A stretch of 64,000 bases of DNA from Streptomyces sp. H39-S7. GTDB lineage: Bacteria > Actinomycetota > Actinomycetes > Streptomycetales > Streptomycetaceae. Both the position numbers and the translations under genes were made by a program. Each line of letters opens with the position of its first letter. The first letter of the stretch is position 1. The stretch is taken from the NCBI RefSeq assembly GCF_027158205.1, contig NZ_JAPVLU010000043.1:1-64000 (forward strand), given 5' to 3'. The notes below the pieces were generated by a model. That model saw only the letters and a program-made list of their open reading frames with translations. It was not told the DNA's origin and did not search any database. Positions 52,285 through 61,230 of this stretch are shown piece after piece.

Positions 52285-52316
52285 AGGGCGGGCCCGGAGA
52301 CCTCGGGCCCGCCCTT
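52285..52316 (+). terminator. Terminator after rne
   Basis: 12-bp perfect stem with a 7-nt loop, 38 nt after the rne stop. The remaining about 190 bp before rplU holds its promoter and leader; nothing else was recognised there. Confidence 0.83.
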
Positions 52317-52507
52317 CCGCACTGCTGCCGGCGGGCGCCCGGCCACCCGGTTTGACCCTGCGCCACGGGCCCCGTAGCCTTGGCCTTCGGCGTTTTTGCG
52401 CCCGCTCCTGAGCAAATCCCTCCCGGTCCGCCGGGAGAGGCCCCCCAATGCAGGACAGGGATGGCTGGCTTCAGGAGTACCCGATCTAGCTTGAGAGTGA
52501 GTTCCGC

Positions 52508-52828
52508 GTGTACGCAATCGTGCGCAGCGGCGGCCGCCAGCACAAGGTGGCCGTTGGCGATGTCGTCGAGGTTGACAAGATTTCCACCGGCAAGGTGGGC
52601 GACGCGGTCGAGCTCTCGACGCTCCTCGTCGTCGACGGCGACTCCGTGACCAGCGACCCGTGGGTCCTGGCCGGGATCAAGGTCGCGGCTGAGATCGTGG
52701 ACCACCACAAGGGTGTCAAGATCGACATCCTGCGGTACAAGAACAAGACCGGTTACCGCCGTCGTCAGGGTCACCGTCAGCAGTACACGGCGATCAAGAT
52801 CACCGGTATCCCCACGGCTGCGAAGTAA
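52508..52828 (+). CDS. rplU: 50S ribosomal protein L21
   Basis: 106-aa large-subunit protein binding 23S rRNA together with L20. Family start YAIVRSGGRQHKVAVGD, and the conserved C-terminus KNKTGYRRRQGHRQQYTAIKI (key part YRRRQGHRQ) for rRNA contact. GTG start. rpmA begins 14 nt after the stop, so rplU-rpmA form the usual operon, with obg next after a hairpin. Confidence 0.97.
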   Translation: MYAIVRSGGRQHKVAVGDVVEVDKISTGKVGDAVELSTLLVVDGDSVTSDPWVLAGIKVAAEIVDHHKGVKIDILRYKNKTGYRRRQGHRQQYTAIKITGIPTAAK

Positions 52829-52842
52829 GGGACTGAGAAGAC

Positions 52843-53100
52843 ATGGCACACAAGAAGGGTGCATCGTCCACTCGTAACGGACGTGACTCCAACGCTCAGT
52901 TTCTCGGCGTGAAGCGTTTCGGCGGCCAGGTCGTCAACGCCGGCGAGATCATCGTCCGCCAGCGTGGCACGCACTTCCACCCCGGCTCGAACATGGGCCG
53001 CGGCAAGGACGACACGCTGTTCGCCCTCGCCGCCGGTGTGGTCGAGTTCGGCACCGCGCGTGGCCGCAGGGTAGTGAACATCGTTCCGGCCGCCGTCTAA
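52843..53100 (+). CDS. rpmA: 50S ribosomal protein L27
   Basis: 85-aa protein whose N-terminus (AHKKGASSTRNGRDSNAQ) reaches the peptidyl-transferase centre. No N-terminal leader peptide of the Staphylococcus type is present. GTHFHPGSNMGRGKDDTLFA is the conserved core. Start ATG with GGGACTGAGAAG upstream. Followed by a bidirectional-looking hairpin and obg. Confidence 0.97.
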   Translation: MAHKKGASSTRNGRDSNAQFLGVKRFGGQVVNAGEIIVRQRGTHFHPGSNMGRGKDDTLFALAAGVVEFGTARGRRVVNIVPAAV

Positions 53101-53128
53101 TACGGCTCGGCAACGAACACAGCACACC

Positions 53129-53190
53129 ACTGAGGGCGGACCCCCCTTCCCCGACGCGCACCGCGCGCGGGAAGAGGGTCCGCCCTCGGT
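53129..53190 (+). terminator. Long hairpin between rpmA and obg
   Basis: GAGGGCGGACCC at 53132-53143 pairs with GGGTCCGCCCTC at 53176-53187, and CTTCCC/GGGAAG extend the stem inwards. Probable terminator or attenuator of read-through into obg. Confidence 0.78.
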
Positions 53191-53235
53191 GCGTTAGTAC
53201 TGAGACAATCCCGTATTTATCTGGAGGCAATCCGT

Positions 53236-54666
53236 ATGACCACCTTCGTGGACCGCGTCGAGCTGCATGTCGCCGCGGGTAACGGAGGCCACGGCTGCGC
53301 CTCCGTTCACCGGGAGAAGTTCAAGCCGCTCGGCGGTCCGGACGGCGGTAACGGCGGCCGTGGCGGCGATGTGATCCTGGTCGTGGACCAGGACATCACC
53401 ACGCTCCTCGACTACCACCACACCCCGCACCGCAAGGCCACCAACGGCAAGGGCGGCGCGGGCGGCAACCGCACCGGCTCCGAGGGCCAGGACCTGGTCC
53501 TGCCGGTACCGGACGGCACCGTCGTCCTGGACCAGGACGGCAACCTGCTCGCCGACCTTGTCGGCCAGGGCACCACCTTCGTCGCGGGCCAGGGCGGCCG
53601 CGGCGGCCTCGGCAACGCGGCACTGGCCTCGGCCCGCCGCAAGGCGCCCGGCTTCGCGCTGCTCGGCGAGCCCGGCAAGTCCCGGGACATCGTCCTGGAG
53701 CTCAAGACGGTCGCCGACGTCGCCCTGGTCGGCTACCCGAGTGCGGGAAAGTCCTCGCTCATCTCGGTGCTCTCGGCCGCCAAGCCGAAGATCGCCGACT
53801 ACCCCTTCACTACCCTGGTCCCGAACCTGGGCGTGGTCACCGCCGGTGAGGTCGTCTACACGATCGCCGACGTCCCCGGCCTGATCCCGGGCGCCAGCCA
53901 GGGCCGTGGCCTGGGCCTGGAGTTCCTGCGGCACGTCGAGCGCTGCTCGGTGCTCGTGCACATCCTGGACACCGCCACGCTGGAGTCCGACCGCGACCCG
54001 GTCACCGACCTCGACGTCATCGAGGCCGAGCTGTCCGAGTACGGCGGCCTGGGCGACCGGCCGCGCATCGTCGTGCTCAACAAGATCGACGTGCCCGACG
54101 GCAAGGACCTCGCCGACATCATCCGCCCCGAGCTTGAAGCCCGCGGCTACCAGGTCTTCGAGGTCTCGGCCGTCTCCCGGCTGGGCCTGCGCGAGCTGTC
54201 CTTCGCCCTGGCGAAGATCGTCGCCGAGACCCGCGCCGCCAAGCCCGCGCAGGAGTCGACCCGGGTCGTCATCCGCCCGGTCGCGGTGGACGACGCCGGC
54301 TTCACCGTCACCGAGGAAGAGGGCTCCTACCGCGTGCGCGGCGAGAAGCCCGAGCGCTGGGTGCGGCAGACCGACTTCTCCAACGACGAGGCCGTCGGCT
54401 ACCTCGCGGACCGGCTCTCGCGCCTCGGTGTCGAGGAGCGGCTGGTGAAGGCCGGCGCCCAGGCGGGCGACGAGATCATCATCGGCGAGGAGGAGAACGC
54501 GGTCGTCTTCGACTGGGAGCCGACGATGGCCGCCGGTGCCGAGATGCTGGGACGCCGCGGCGAGGACCACCGCTTCGACCCGCCGCGCCCGGCCGTCAAC
54601 CGCCGCCGCGACAAGAGCGACAAGGACGACGCGCAGCAGGAGTTCGACGACTTCGAAGCCTTCTGA
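53236..54666 (+). CDS. obg: GTPase Obg/CgtA
   Basis: 476-aa essential GTPase for ribosome assembly, (p)ppGpp response and differentiation control in Streptomyces. The N-terminal Gly-rich Obg fold (about 1-158) has GGxGGxG repeats. The G domain has G1 GYPSAGKSS at 166-174, PFTTLVPNLGVV switch I, DVPGLI G3, NKID G4 and VSAVSR G5. A C-terminal OCT domain (about 340-425) and acidic tail follow. ATG start with CTGGAGG upstream. A promoter-like AT-rich segment (53196-53222) precedes it. Confidence 0.97.
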   Translation: MTTFVDRVELHVAAGNGGHGCASVHREKFKPLGGPDGGNGGRGGDVILVVDQDITTLLDYHHTPHRKATNGKGGAGGNRTGSEGQDLVLPVPDGTVVLDQDGNLLADLVGQGTTFVAGQGGRGGLGNAALASARRKAPGFALLGEPGKSRDIVLELKTVADVALVGYPSAGKSSLISVLSAAKPKIADYPFTTLVPNLGVVTAGEVVYTIADVPGLIPGASQGRGLGLEFLRHVERCSVLVHILDTATLESDRDPVTDLDVIEAELSEYGGLGDRPRIVVLNKIDVPDGKDLADIIRPELEARGYQVFEVSAVSRLGLRELSFALAKIVAETRAAKPAQESTRVVIRPVAVDDAGFTVTEEEGSYRVRGEKPERWVRQTDFSNDEAVGYLADRLSRLGVEERLVKAGAQAGDEIIIGEEENAVVFDWEPTMAAGAEMLGRRGEDHRFDPPRPAVNRRRDKSDKDDAQQEFDDFEAF

Positions 54667-54690
54667 GCGGTCTGCACCGTCCGCACCACG

Positions 54691-54733
54691 GCCCCCTCGG
54701 AGCGCTGGGACCAGCGCTCCGAGGGGGCTTTCC
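54691..54733 (+). terminator. Terminator after obg
   Basis: 18-bp perfect inverted repeat (54691-54708/54711-54728) followed by TTTCC, between obg and the glycosyltransferase gene. Confidence 0.9.
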
Positions 54734-54760
54734 GGTGCTGCCGGATGAGATGATCTCCTG

Positions 54761-56350
54761 ATGGTCAGCGACTTGGGGTCGGGCATGGGACACGTCAGCA
54801 TCGTGGTGATCGTCTACAACGACGCCTCCCGCATCGTGAGCGCCGTGGAATCCGCGCTCGCACAGGGGCCGGAGGTCGGCGAGGTGATCGTCGTCGACGA
54901 CTGTTCGACGGACGGCACGGTCGACGCGCTCGCGCCGCTCGCCGCGGAACCGCGGCTGCGGATCATCGCCCGGGAGACGAACAGCGGCGGGTGCGGGACG
55001 CCCCGCAACGACGGCATGGCCGCCGCCGCGTTCCCGTACGTGATGTTCCTGGACAGCGACGACATCCTCCCGCCGCGGGCGATCGGGACCCTGCTGCCGA
55101 TCGCCGAGGAGCGGCGTGCCGACGTCGTCGCCGGTCAGTGCCTGCGCGTGGAGCTCCCGGACGGCGCGACCACCGTCTGGGCCCCGCTGCTGTACGACCG
55201 GTCGGCGGGCGCCGAGCTGCCCGGCACCGTGATCGAGGGGATCGAGAACACCCCCCGCATGCTGTGGGACACCCTCTCGGTCAACAAGCTCTATCGCAGG
55301 GCGTTCCTGGAGAAGCACAGCATCACCTTCCCGCACGGCGCCTTCCACTACGAGGACTTCGTCTTCACCGCGCGCGTGTACGCCGCCGACCCGCGGCTGG
55401 CCGTGACCGACGAGCCCGTCTACCTCTGGCAGGTGCGCCGGCAGGCGGCGAAGCTGTCGATCTCGCTGAGCCGCGGCGCCATCAGGAACTGGCAGTCCCG
55501 GGTGACCGCCCACCGGGGCGTCGTCGAGGTACTGCGCTCCGCCGGGCGCGAGGAGCTGGCGCTGCACGCGCTGGCCAAGTTCTGCGACTACGACCTGCCG
55601 CTGTACCTGCGTGAACTCCCGCAGCGCGACCGGGAGTACGTGGCCGAGTGGTGGCGGATCACCCGTGAGTACCTGACCGGGTTCGACCCGGAGGGGATCG
55701 CCTGCGCGGGTGTCGTCTCCCGCTGGATCGCCGACGCGATCCTGACCGCGCCCGAGCCGGCGGAGCTCGGCCGGCTGGTGGAGCTGACCGCACGCCCGCC
55801 CCGGCTGATCCCGCCGTACGACGACCTCGCCGCACCCCCCGCCGGCCTCGGCCTGCTGACCACCGCCGAACTGCCGGTGGCCGTCGACGGCCGCGTCAGG
55901 GCCGGCGGCAGCACCCGGCTGAGCCTGCGCGTGCACGAGCTGTACGGGCGGCTCGCGGAGCTCGGCCCGCGCACCGTCACCGTCGAGTTGGAGGAGCGCA
56001 CGGGCGGCCGCCCCGCGGTCGCCGTGGAGGCGCCGCTGGTCCCCGACGGCGACGGCTGGACCGCCGGGGTACGGCTGTCGACCGCTGCCCTGGCCTGCCC
56101 CGGGAGGCTCGGCGTGTGGAGCGTACGGGCTGAGATCCGGTACGCCGACGGCTCCGCGACCCCGGTGGAGGTGCGTGCCGCCGGGACGCAGGCGGCGCGC
56201 CGGGGCATCGTGGTGCGCCCCACCGGCCGGGTGCTGCTGGTGCAGACGCACGTCACCGGCGGCCGGGCACTGGTCCTGCGGGTCGCCGACGGGCTGCAGG
56301 GGGCCCGCAGGGTCGCCGAGGCCCGGGTGCGCAGGCTGCTCGGCCGCTGA
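54761..56350 (+). CDS. GT2-family glycosyltransferase
   Basis: 529-aa protein. The N-terminal GT-A domain (about 10-230) has SIVVIVYNDASRI, IVVDDCSTDGT and the DSDD metal motif near residue 97; HYEDFVF marks the acceptor side. The rest is helical and then beta-rich (about 390-520), not matched to a known domain. No membrane helix is seen, so cytosolic. Structural resemblance to the GT2 half of the convergent TagF-like protein suggests joint action in wall-glycopolymer synthesis (inference). Start may be 54761 or 54785; GATGAT lies 6 nt before the first, hinting at a leaderless start. Confidence 0.85.
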   Translation: MVSDLGSGMGHVSIVVIVYNDASRIVSAVESALAQGPEVGEVIVVDDCSTDGTVDALAPLAAEPRLRIIARETNSGGCGTPRNDGMAAAAFPYVMFLDSDDILPPRAIGTLLPIAEERRADVVAGQCLRVELPDGATTVWAPLLYDRSAGAELPGTVIEGIENTPRMLWDTLSVNKLYRRAFLEKHSITFPHGAFHYEDFVFTARVYAADPRLAVTDEPVYLWQVRRQAAKLSISLSRGAIRNWQSRVTAHRGVVEVLRSAGREELALHALAKFCDYDLPLYLRELPQRDREYVAEWWRITREYLTGFDPEGIACAGVVSRWIADAILTAPEPAELGRLVELTARPPRLIPPYDDLAAPPAGLGLLTTAELPVAVDGRVRAGGSTRLSLRVHELYGRLAELGPRTVTVELEERTGGRPAVAVEAPLVPDGDGWTAGVRLSTAALACPGRLGVWSVRAEIRYADGSATPVEVRAAGTQAARRGIVVRPTGRVLLVQTHVTGGRALVLRVADGLQGARRVAEARVRRLLGR

Positions 56351-56369
56351 CGCGCCCGCCCGGTTCACC

Positions 56370-56409
56370 CGAAAGGGCGGCCACCCCCGAGGGGATGGCC
56401 GCCCTTTCG
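56370..56409. terminator. Bidirectional terminator between two glycosyltransferase genes
   Basis: 14-bp perfect stem CGAAAGGGCGGCCA with its complement, plus an inner CCCC/GGGG stem, in the convergent gap. Confidence 0.87.
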
Positions 56410-56425
56410 CGGCTGTGGCGGGAGG

Positions 56426-59400
56426 TCAGGACTCCTTGGCCAGCTCCTGCATCCGGTCGATGACCCTGCCCGCGGCATGGCCGTCGTCCAGGTCGCAGAA
56501 GACGTCCTGGAACTTCTTGTAGGCGTCCTTGTACCGGTCCGTGACCGCGTCCAGGTCCTTGAGCGACGCGATCAGCTCGTCCGACGTCGCGATCAGCGGC
56601 CCGGGGGCCTCCTTCTCGAAGTCGAAGTAGAAGCCGCGCAGCTGGTCGCGGTAATGCGCCAGGTCGTAGGTGAAGAACAGCATCGGGCGGCCGGTGTTCG
56701 CGTAGTCGAACATCAGCGACGAGTAGTCCGTGATCAGAACGTCCGCGGCGAGGAACAGCTCGCCGATCTCCGGGTACTCCGAGACGTCCCAGACGAAGCC
56801 CTCGCCCGCGCCCGGCACCGTGTCCACCACGTTCGGGTGGCGCCGGACCAGGAGGACGAAGTCGTCCCCGAGCTCCTGCTTGGCCTTCACCAGGTCGACC
56901 TGGAGGTCGAGCTTGTACCGGCCGGGGCCGTAGTACTGGTCGTCGCGCCACGTCGGGGCGTAGAGCACGACCTTCTTGCCCGCGGGGAGGCCGATGCGCT
57001 CGCGCACCCGCTGGGCGATCTCCTCGCGCTCCGGCGCGTAGAGCATGTCGTTGCGCGGGTAGCCCGCTTCGAGCAGCTCACCGTCGAACGCGAACGCGCG
57101 CTTCAGGATCGGCGTGCTGAAACGGTTGGGGGAGACGATGAAGCTCCAGCTCTTCGACTCCTTCGCCACGTTCTCCAGGTACCGCCCGTTGGTGAACTGG
57201 ACGTCCTCGATGTCGTGGCCGATCTTCTTCAACGGCGTGCCGTGCCAGGCCTGGACGACGACCTGGCCCGGACGCCGCTTCAGCCAGTACGGCAGGTGCG
57301 CGTTGGTGACGATGTACCGGCTGCGGGCCAGCGCCTCGAACCACTCGCGGCCCCACATGCGGACGGCCTTGGCGCCCGGCGGGAGCTCCACCTGCTCGTC
57401 GCGGACGACCCACAGGTGCTCCAGGTCGTCGCCGCGCCGCATCAGCTCCTCGAACACCGCACGCGGTGAGTCGGAGAACTGCTTGCCGGTGTAGCTGTCG
57501 TACAGCACGGACTCGCGCAGCGGCTGGGTGCGGGCCTCAGGGTAGAACTGCGTCCGCAGCTGGCGCTGCCGGTACGGGCCCTGCTCGTCGGTCCGCAGCG
57601 AGGCGGTGACCTCGAGCGCCAGCCGGTCGTAGGAGTGCGCGGCCGCGACGTACTTGCGGCCCGCGACCATGGTCTCGGCGGGCAGGTCGTCGATGAGCGC
57701 GGGGCTGATGACGACCGGGGTGCGCTCGTTGCCCTCGACCGAGTTCTGGAACATCAGGTTCCAGCGGCCGGGACGCAGCGGCAGGGTGCCGGCCATGCCC
57801 GGGACGGCGTGCACGGTGAGGGTGGCGGAGAACCGGTTGTTCTCCACCGTCACGGGGAAGACCTTCTCCTCGTGGTGCGCCCGGTGCATCAGCACCAGGT
57901 TCGCCGGGTCGGTGGCGCTGGTCGGGCACTCGCCCTCGACCAGCAGCGAGCCGTCCGACTGCCAGGTCAGCCGGTCCACGACGGGCCGTACGATCCGGTC
58001 GCTCAGCAGCAGGTAGCCCGGCGCGTTGCGGTGCAGGGCCAGCTCACGGGGGAGCCCCGAGGCCGAGGGCGCGAGCGGGTAGCGGCCCGGCGCCAGGTCG
58101 TCGTCGGCGATCAGCTGGCGCGACTTGGGCTCACCGGGAACGACGATCTCGGTCCGCCACGTCTCGCTGTCCGGCGCCTTGACCGAGGAGAGCGCCACCT
58201 CGGTCATCCGGCCGTCGACGATGTCGTCCAGCGGGATGCGCACGGTGAAGGCCGTCTGCCCCTGGGTGGCGGCGCCGATCTCCAGCGGGTACTCGTGCGA
58301 GCTGGGGGTCTTGAGGTGCTGCATGCTCAGCCGGCTGCCCTCGGTGAGCTTGCCGGCCGCCACTCCGCGGATCTCGATGAACCCGTCGGTCAGCTCGTGC
58401 CCGGTGACCCGGGCGCGGACCTTCTCCACCCGCAGCCGCAGCCGGCCGCCGATGAACAGCGGGACGATGCGGGTCTCGGCGTCGACGTAGTGCACCGGCG
58501 GGTGCGTGCCGGAGCCGAAGGCGCCGGGGTTCAGGGCGCCCTTGCGCAGCAGGCCGCGACTGAGGTTGCCGATCGCGAAGCGCCAGGTGGACTCGTTCCA
58601 GCCGCTGCGCTGCTTGAGCTTCTGCGCGTCGACCGTCAGCTCGAATCCGGACCAGTCGTACGAGTAGCGGTTCTGGCCGGAGGTCGACGTGGCCTCGGGG
58701 CGGAAGACCGTGCGCGCCGGAATGACCAGCGTGCGCTTGGACTTGCTGTTGCGCAGCGCGATGACCTTGAGCGACATCCGCCGCTTGTGGACGTTCAGGT
58801 TGCTGACGTAGGAGAAGCCCTCGATCTTCAGCTCGTCGCCGTGCCAGGTGATCGAGGACACCTTCGTGCGCAGCGCCAGTTCCTGCTTGAGGCGGTACAC
58901 GTGCTTCGGCACACCCACGGTGCGGTTGCCGAAGAACGGGAACCTGCCGTAGCGGCGGAACCGCCGGACGACCGGGAGCGAGGCTCCGGTCTCCTTCTTC
59001 TCGTACGACAGGACCTCGAGCAGTTCGTCCAGCTTGCCGTGCCGGATCAGGTGCCACTTCAGCCGCATCAGGGCCGGCAGCGCGTCCAGGGCACGGGGGT
59101 CCACCCGGCTCAGGAAGTCCGAGGCGACCTTCATGAAGAGCTCGCGGAACTCCTGGTCGGCGTCCGGCAGCACGTTGATGAAGATCCGGATGTCGCTGGC
59201 GAGCGCCGTCTCGTCGTACCACCGCTTGTACTTGCGGTACTCCTTGCCCGGCTGCGCGGCGAGGAACCGGCTGACGGAGTCGACGGCGGCCACGCGGTCG
59301 CGGACCGACTTCAACTCGGTGCGGCGCTGGGTGATGGACGGTGCCGCGCCGCCCTCGCGCTGCCGCCAGTAGTACGTGGGCTCACCGAGGATGTCGACGC

Positions 59401-59992
59401 TGCGGGCCCGGAAGTGCGCCGGGACCGTCAACGGGGTGTCCTCGTAGAGCACACCTTCGGGGAACTCCATCGCGTACTTGTCCCAGAAGGTGCGGCGGAA
59501 CACCTTGTTGGGGGCGAGCCGGTCGGCGATGAGCGCCGGGTCGCGCGTGATGTGCGTCTTCAGCCGCGTCGTCGCCGTGGCCTTGCGGTGCATGGCGGAC
59601 TGGGCGGTGCCCTTCGAGTCCAGCGTGAACACGTTGCCCGACGCGAAGTCCGACCCCGTCTCGTCCAGCGTCGACAGGAAGTGCTCGTAGGCGTAGTCCG
59701 GGATGATGTCGTCGCTGTCGACGAATGTGAGGTACTCCACCCCCGGAGTGCAGTTGCGCACGCCGGTGTTGCGGGCGTGGCCCAGGCCGCCGTTGGTCTG
59801 TTCGACGAGGCGGAACCGCGGGTCGCGGGCGGCGAAGGCGGTGGCGAGCTCGCCACTGCTGTCCGTCGAACCGTCGTTGACCATGATGACTTCGAGCTCA
59901 CGGAGCGTCTGACCGGCGAGCGATTCGAGGCATTCCTCGAGAAACGTCTCGACGTTGTAAATCGGCACTACCACCGAGAGCCGAGGGACCAT
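56426..59992 (-). CDS. GT2 glycosyltransferase fused to CDP-glycerol glycerophosphotransferase
   Basis: 1188-aa TagF-like fusion. The N-terminal GT2 domain (about 4-240; SVVVPIYNVETFLEECLESL, VNDGSTDSS, FVDSDD) transfers a sugar. The middle (about 400-770) is beta-rich. The C-terminal glycerophosphotransferase domain (about 800-1188; QAWHGTPLKK near 915-924, NRFSTP, YPRND, VVLYAPTWRDD, TDYSS near 1085) transfers polyol-phosphate units. Actinomycete walls carry teichoic-like polymers made this way. It is divergent from the galE-like gene and convergent with the GT2 gene, both possible partners. Product polymer unknown. Confidence 0.9.
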   Translation of the reverse strand: MVPRLSVVVPIYNVETFLEECLESLAGQTLRELEVIMVNDGSTDSSGELATAFAARDPRFRLVEQTNGGLGHARNTGVRNCTPGVEYLTFVDSDDIIPDYAYEHFLSTLDETGSDFASGNVFTLDSKGTAQSAMHRKATATTRLKTHITRDPALIADRLAPNKVFRRTFWDKYAMEFPEGVLYEDTPLTVPAHFRARSVDILGEPTYYWRQREGGAAPSITQRRTELKSVRDRVAAVDSVSRFLAAQPGKEYRKYKRWYDETALASDIRIFINVLPDADQEFRELFMKVASDFLSRVDPRALDALPALMRLKWHLIRHGKLDELLEVLSYEKKETGASLPVVRRFRRYGRFPFFGNRTVGVPKHVYRLKQELALRTKVSSITWHGDELKIEGFSYVSNLNVHKRRMSLKVIALRNSKSKRTLVIPARTVFRPEATSTSGQNRYSYDWSGFELTVDAQKLKQRSGWNESTWRFAIGNLSRGLLRKGALNPGAFGSGTHPPVHYVDAETRIVPLFIGGRLRLRVEKVRARVTGHELTDGFIEIRGVAAGKLTEGSRLSMQHLKTPSSHEYPLEIGAATQGQTAFTVRIPLDDIVDGRMTEVALSSVKAPDSETWRTEIVVPGEPKSRQLIADDDLAPGRYPLAPSASGLPRELALHRNAPGYLLLSDRIVRPVVDRLTWQSDGSLLVEGECPTSATDPANLVLMHRAHHEEKVFPVTVENNRFSATLTVHAVPGMAGTLPLRPGRWNLMFQNSVEGNERTPVVISPALIDDLPAETMVAGRKYVAAAHSYDRLALEVTASLRTDEQGPYRQRQLRTQFYPEARTQPLRESVLYDSYTGKQFSDSPRAVFEELMRRGDDLEHLWVVRDEQVELPPGAKAVRMWGREWFEALARSRYIVTNAHLPYWLKRRPGQVVVQAWHGTPLKKIGHDIEDVQFTNGRYLENVAKESKSWSFIVSPNRFSTPILKRAFAFDGELLEAGYPRNDMLYAPEREEIAQRVRERIGLPAGKKVVLYAPTWRDDQYYGPGRYKLDLQVDLVKAKQELGDDFVLLVRRHPNVVDTVPGAGEGFVWDVSEYPEIGELFLAADVLITDYSSLMFDYANTGRPMLFFTYDLAHYRDQLRGFYFDFEKEAPGPLIATSDELIASLKDLDAVTDRYKDAYKKFQDVFCDLDDGHAAGRVIDRMQELAKES

Positions 59993-60103
59993 GGGTCAGA
60001 ACAACCTTTCCGTGGCGGGAAACGACGAACCGAGGTCCTGCTCCGGGGGAGCGCAGCCTGCTGAGGGTTCACTCCGAGTTTATCGCATGGCTACTCACCG
60101 ACT

Positions 60104-60109
60104 TAGACT
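60104..60109 (+). promoter_or_regulatory. -10 box TAGACT, leaderless start of galE
   Basis: TAGACT ends 6 nt before the ATG at 60116; TTATCG with an 18-nt spacer may be the -35. Confidence 0.6.
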
Positions 60110-60115
60110 GACCGG

Positions 60116-61096
60116 ATGACCTGGATGATCACCGGTGGTGCCGGATATATCGGATCGCATGTCGTCAAGGCGCTCGTCGAGAGCGGTGAACAGGTGGTCG
60201 TCCTCGACGATCTCAGCACCGGCGACGTCACGCGGCTGCCCGCGGGAGTGCCCCTGGAGCAGGGCTCGGTGCTGGACCGGGCCGTGCTGGACAGCGTCCT
60301 GAGCCGGCACGCGGTGACCGGAATCGTGCACATCGCGGCGAAGAAGCAGGTCGGCGAGTCGGTCGAGCGCCCCCTGCACTACTACCGCGAGAACGTCGTC
60401 GGCCTGCAGACGGTCCTGGAGGCCGCGGCGGACGCCGGGGTCGGCCGCTTCCTCTTCTCCTCCTCCGCCGCGGTCTACGGCATGCCGGACGTCGACCTGG
60501 TCACCGAGCGGACGCCCTGCGACCCGATGAGCCCTTACGGCGAGACGAAGCTCACGGGGGAGTGGATGGTCGCCGCGGTGGGCCGGGCGCACGGCATGGC
60601 CACCGCCTCGCTCCGCTACTTCAACGTGGCGGGCGCCGCCTCCGCCGAGCTCGGCGACCCGGGGATCTTCAACCTGGTGCCGATGGTGTTCGAGCGGCTG
60701 GACCAGGGCAGGCCCCCGCTGATCTTCGGCGACGACTACCCGACGCCGGACGGCACCTGCGTCCGTGACTACATTCACATCGAGGACGTCGCCTCGGCCC
60801 ATGTCGCCGCGGCGCGGCGGCTGACCGCCGACCCCTCGGCGTCCCTGAAGCTCAACATCGGCACCGGCGAGGGCGTGTCGGTGGCCGAGATGATCGACCT
60901 CATCCGCGAGGTGTCGGGCCACACCGACCTGGCGCCCGAGACCGTCCCGCGCCGCGCCGGCGACCCGGCCAGGGTGGTCGCCTCGGCCGAGCTGATCGGC
61001 AAGGAACTGGGCTGGTCCGCGCGGTACGACGTCCGTCAGATGGTCACCTCGGCCTGGGCCGGCTGGCGGCTGCGGCACCCGCGGCCGCAGGACTGA
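60116..61096 (+). CDS. galE: UDP-glucose 4-epimerase family protein
   Basis: 326-aa extended short-chain dehydrogenase. The NAD-binding GGAGYIGSH is at 7-15, FSSSAAVYG supplies the catalytic Ser, and Tyr141/Lys145 (YGETK) form the YxxxK pair. RYFNVAGA and the C-terminal GDPARVVAS loop fit GalE-type UDP-sugar epimerases. It likely supplies UDP-galactose or a related sugar for the neighbouring glycosyltransferases (inference). 123 bp separate it from the divergent TagF-like gene. Exact UDP-sugar uncertain. Confidence 0.9.
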   Translation: MTWMITGGAGYIGSHVVKALVESGEQVVVLDDLSTGDVTRLPAGVPLEQGSVLDRAVLDSVLSRHAVTGIVHIAAKKQVGESVERPLHYYRENVVGLQTVLEAAADAGVGRFLFSSSAAVYGMPDVDLVTERTPCDPMSPYGETKLTGEWMVAAVGRAHGMATASLRYFNVAGAASAELGDPGIFNLVPMVFERLDQGRPPLIFGDDYPTPDGTCVRDYIHIEDVASAHVAAARRLTADPSASLKLNIGTGEGVSVAEMIDLIREVSGHTDLAPETVPRRAGDPARVVASAELIGKELGWSARYDVRQMVTSAWAGWRLRHPRPQD

Positions 61097-61230
61097 TCCG
61101 CCGCCCCGGCGGGCCGGCCGCGCGGTGTCCAGGGCGCGATACGCCCGGCCGCGCGATGCCCCCGATCACGTAGATTGCACGGGATCGGGGCAGGTGGACC
61201 GACGGGAACAGGCGAGCACAGGGGACGTAC

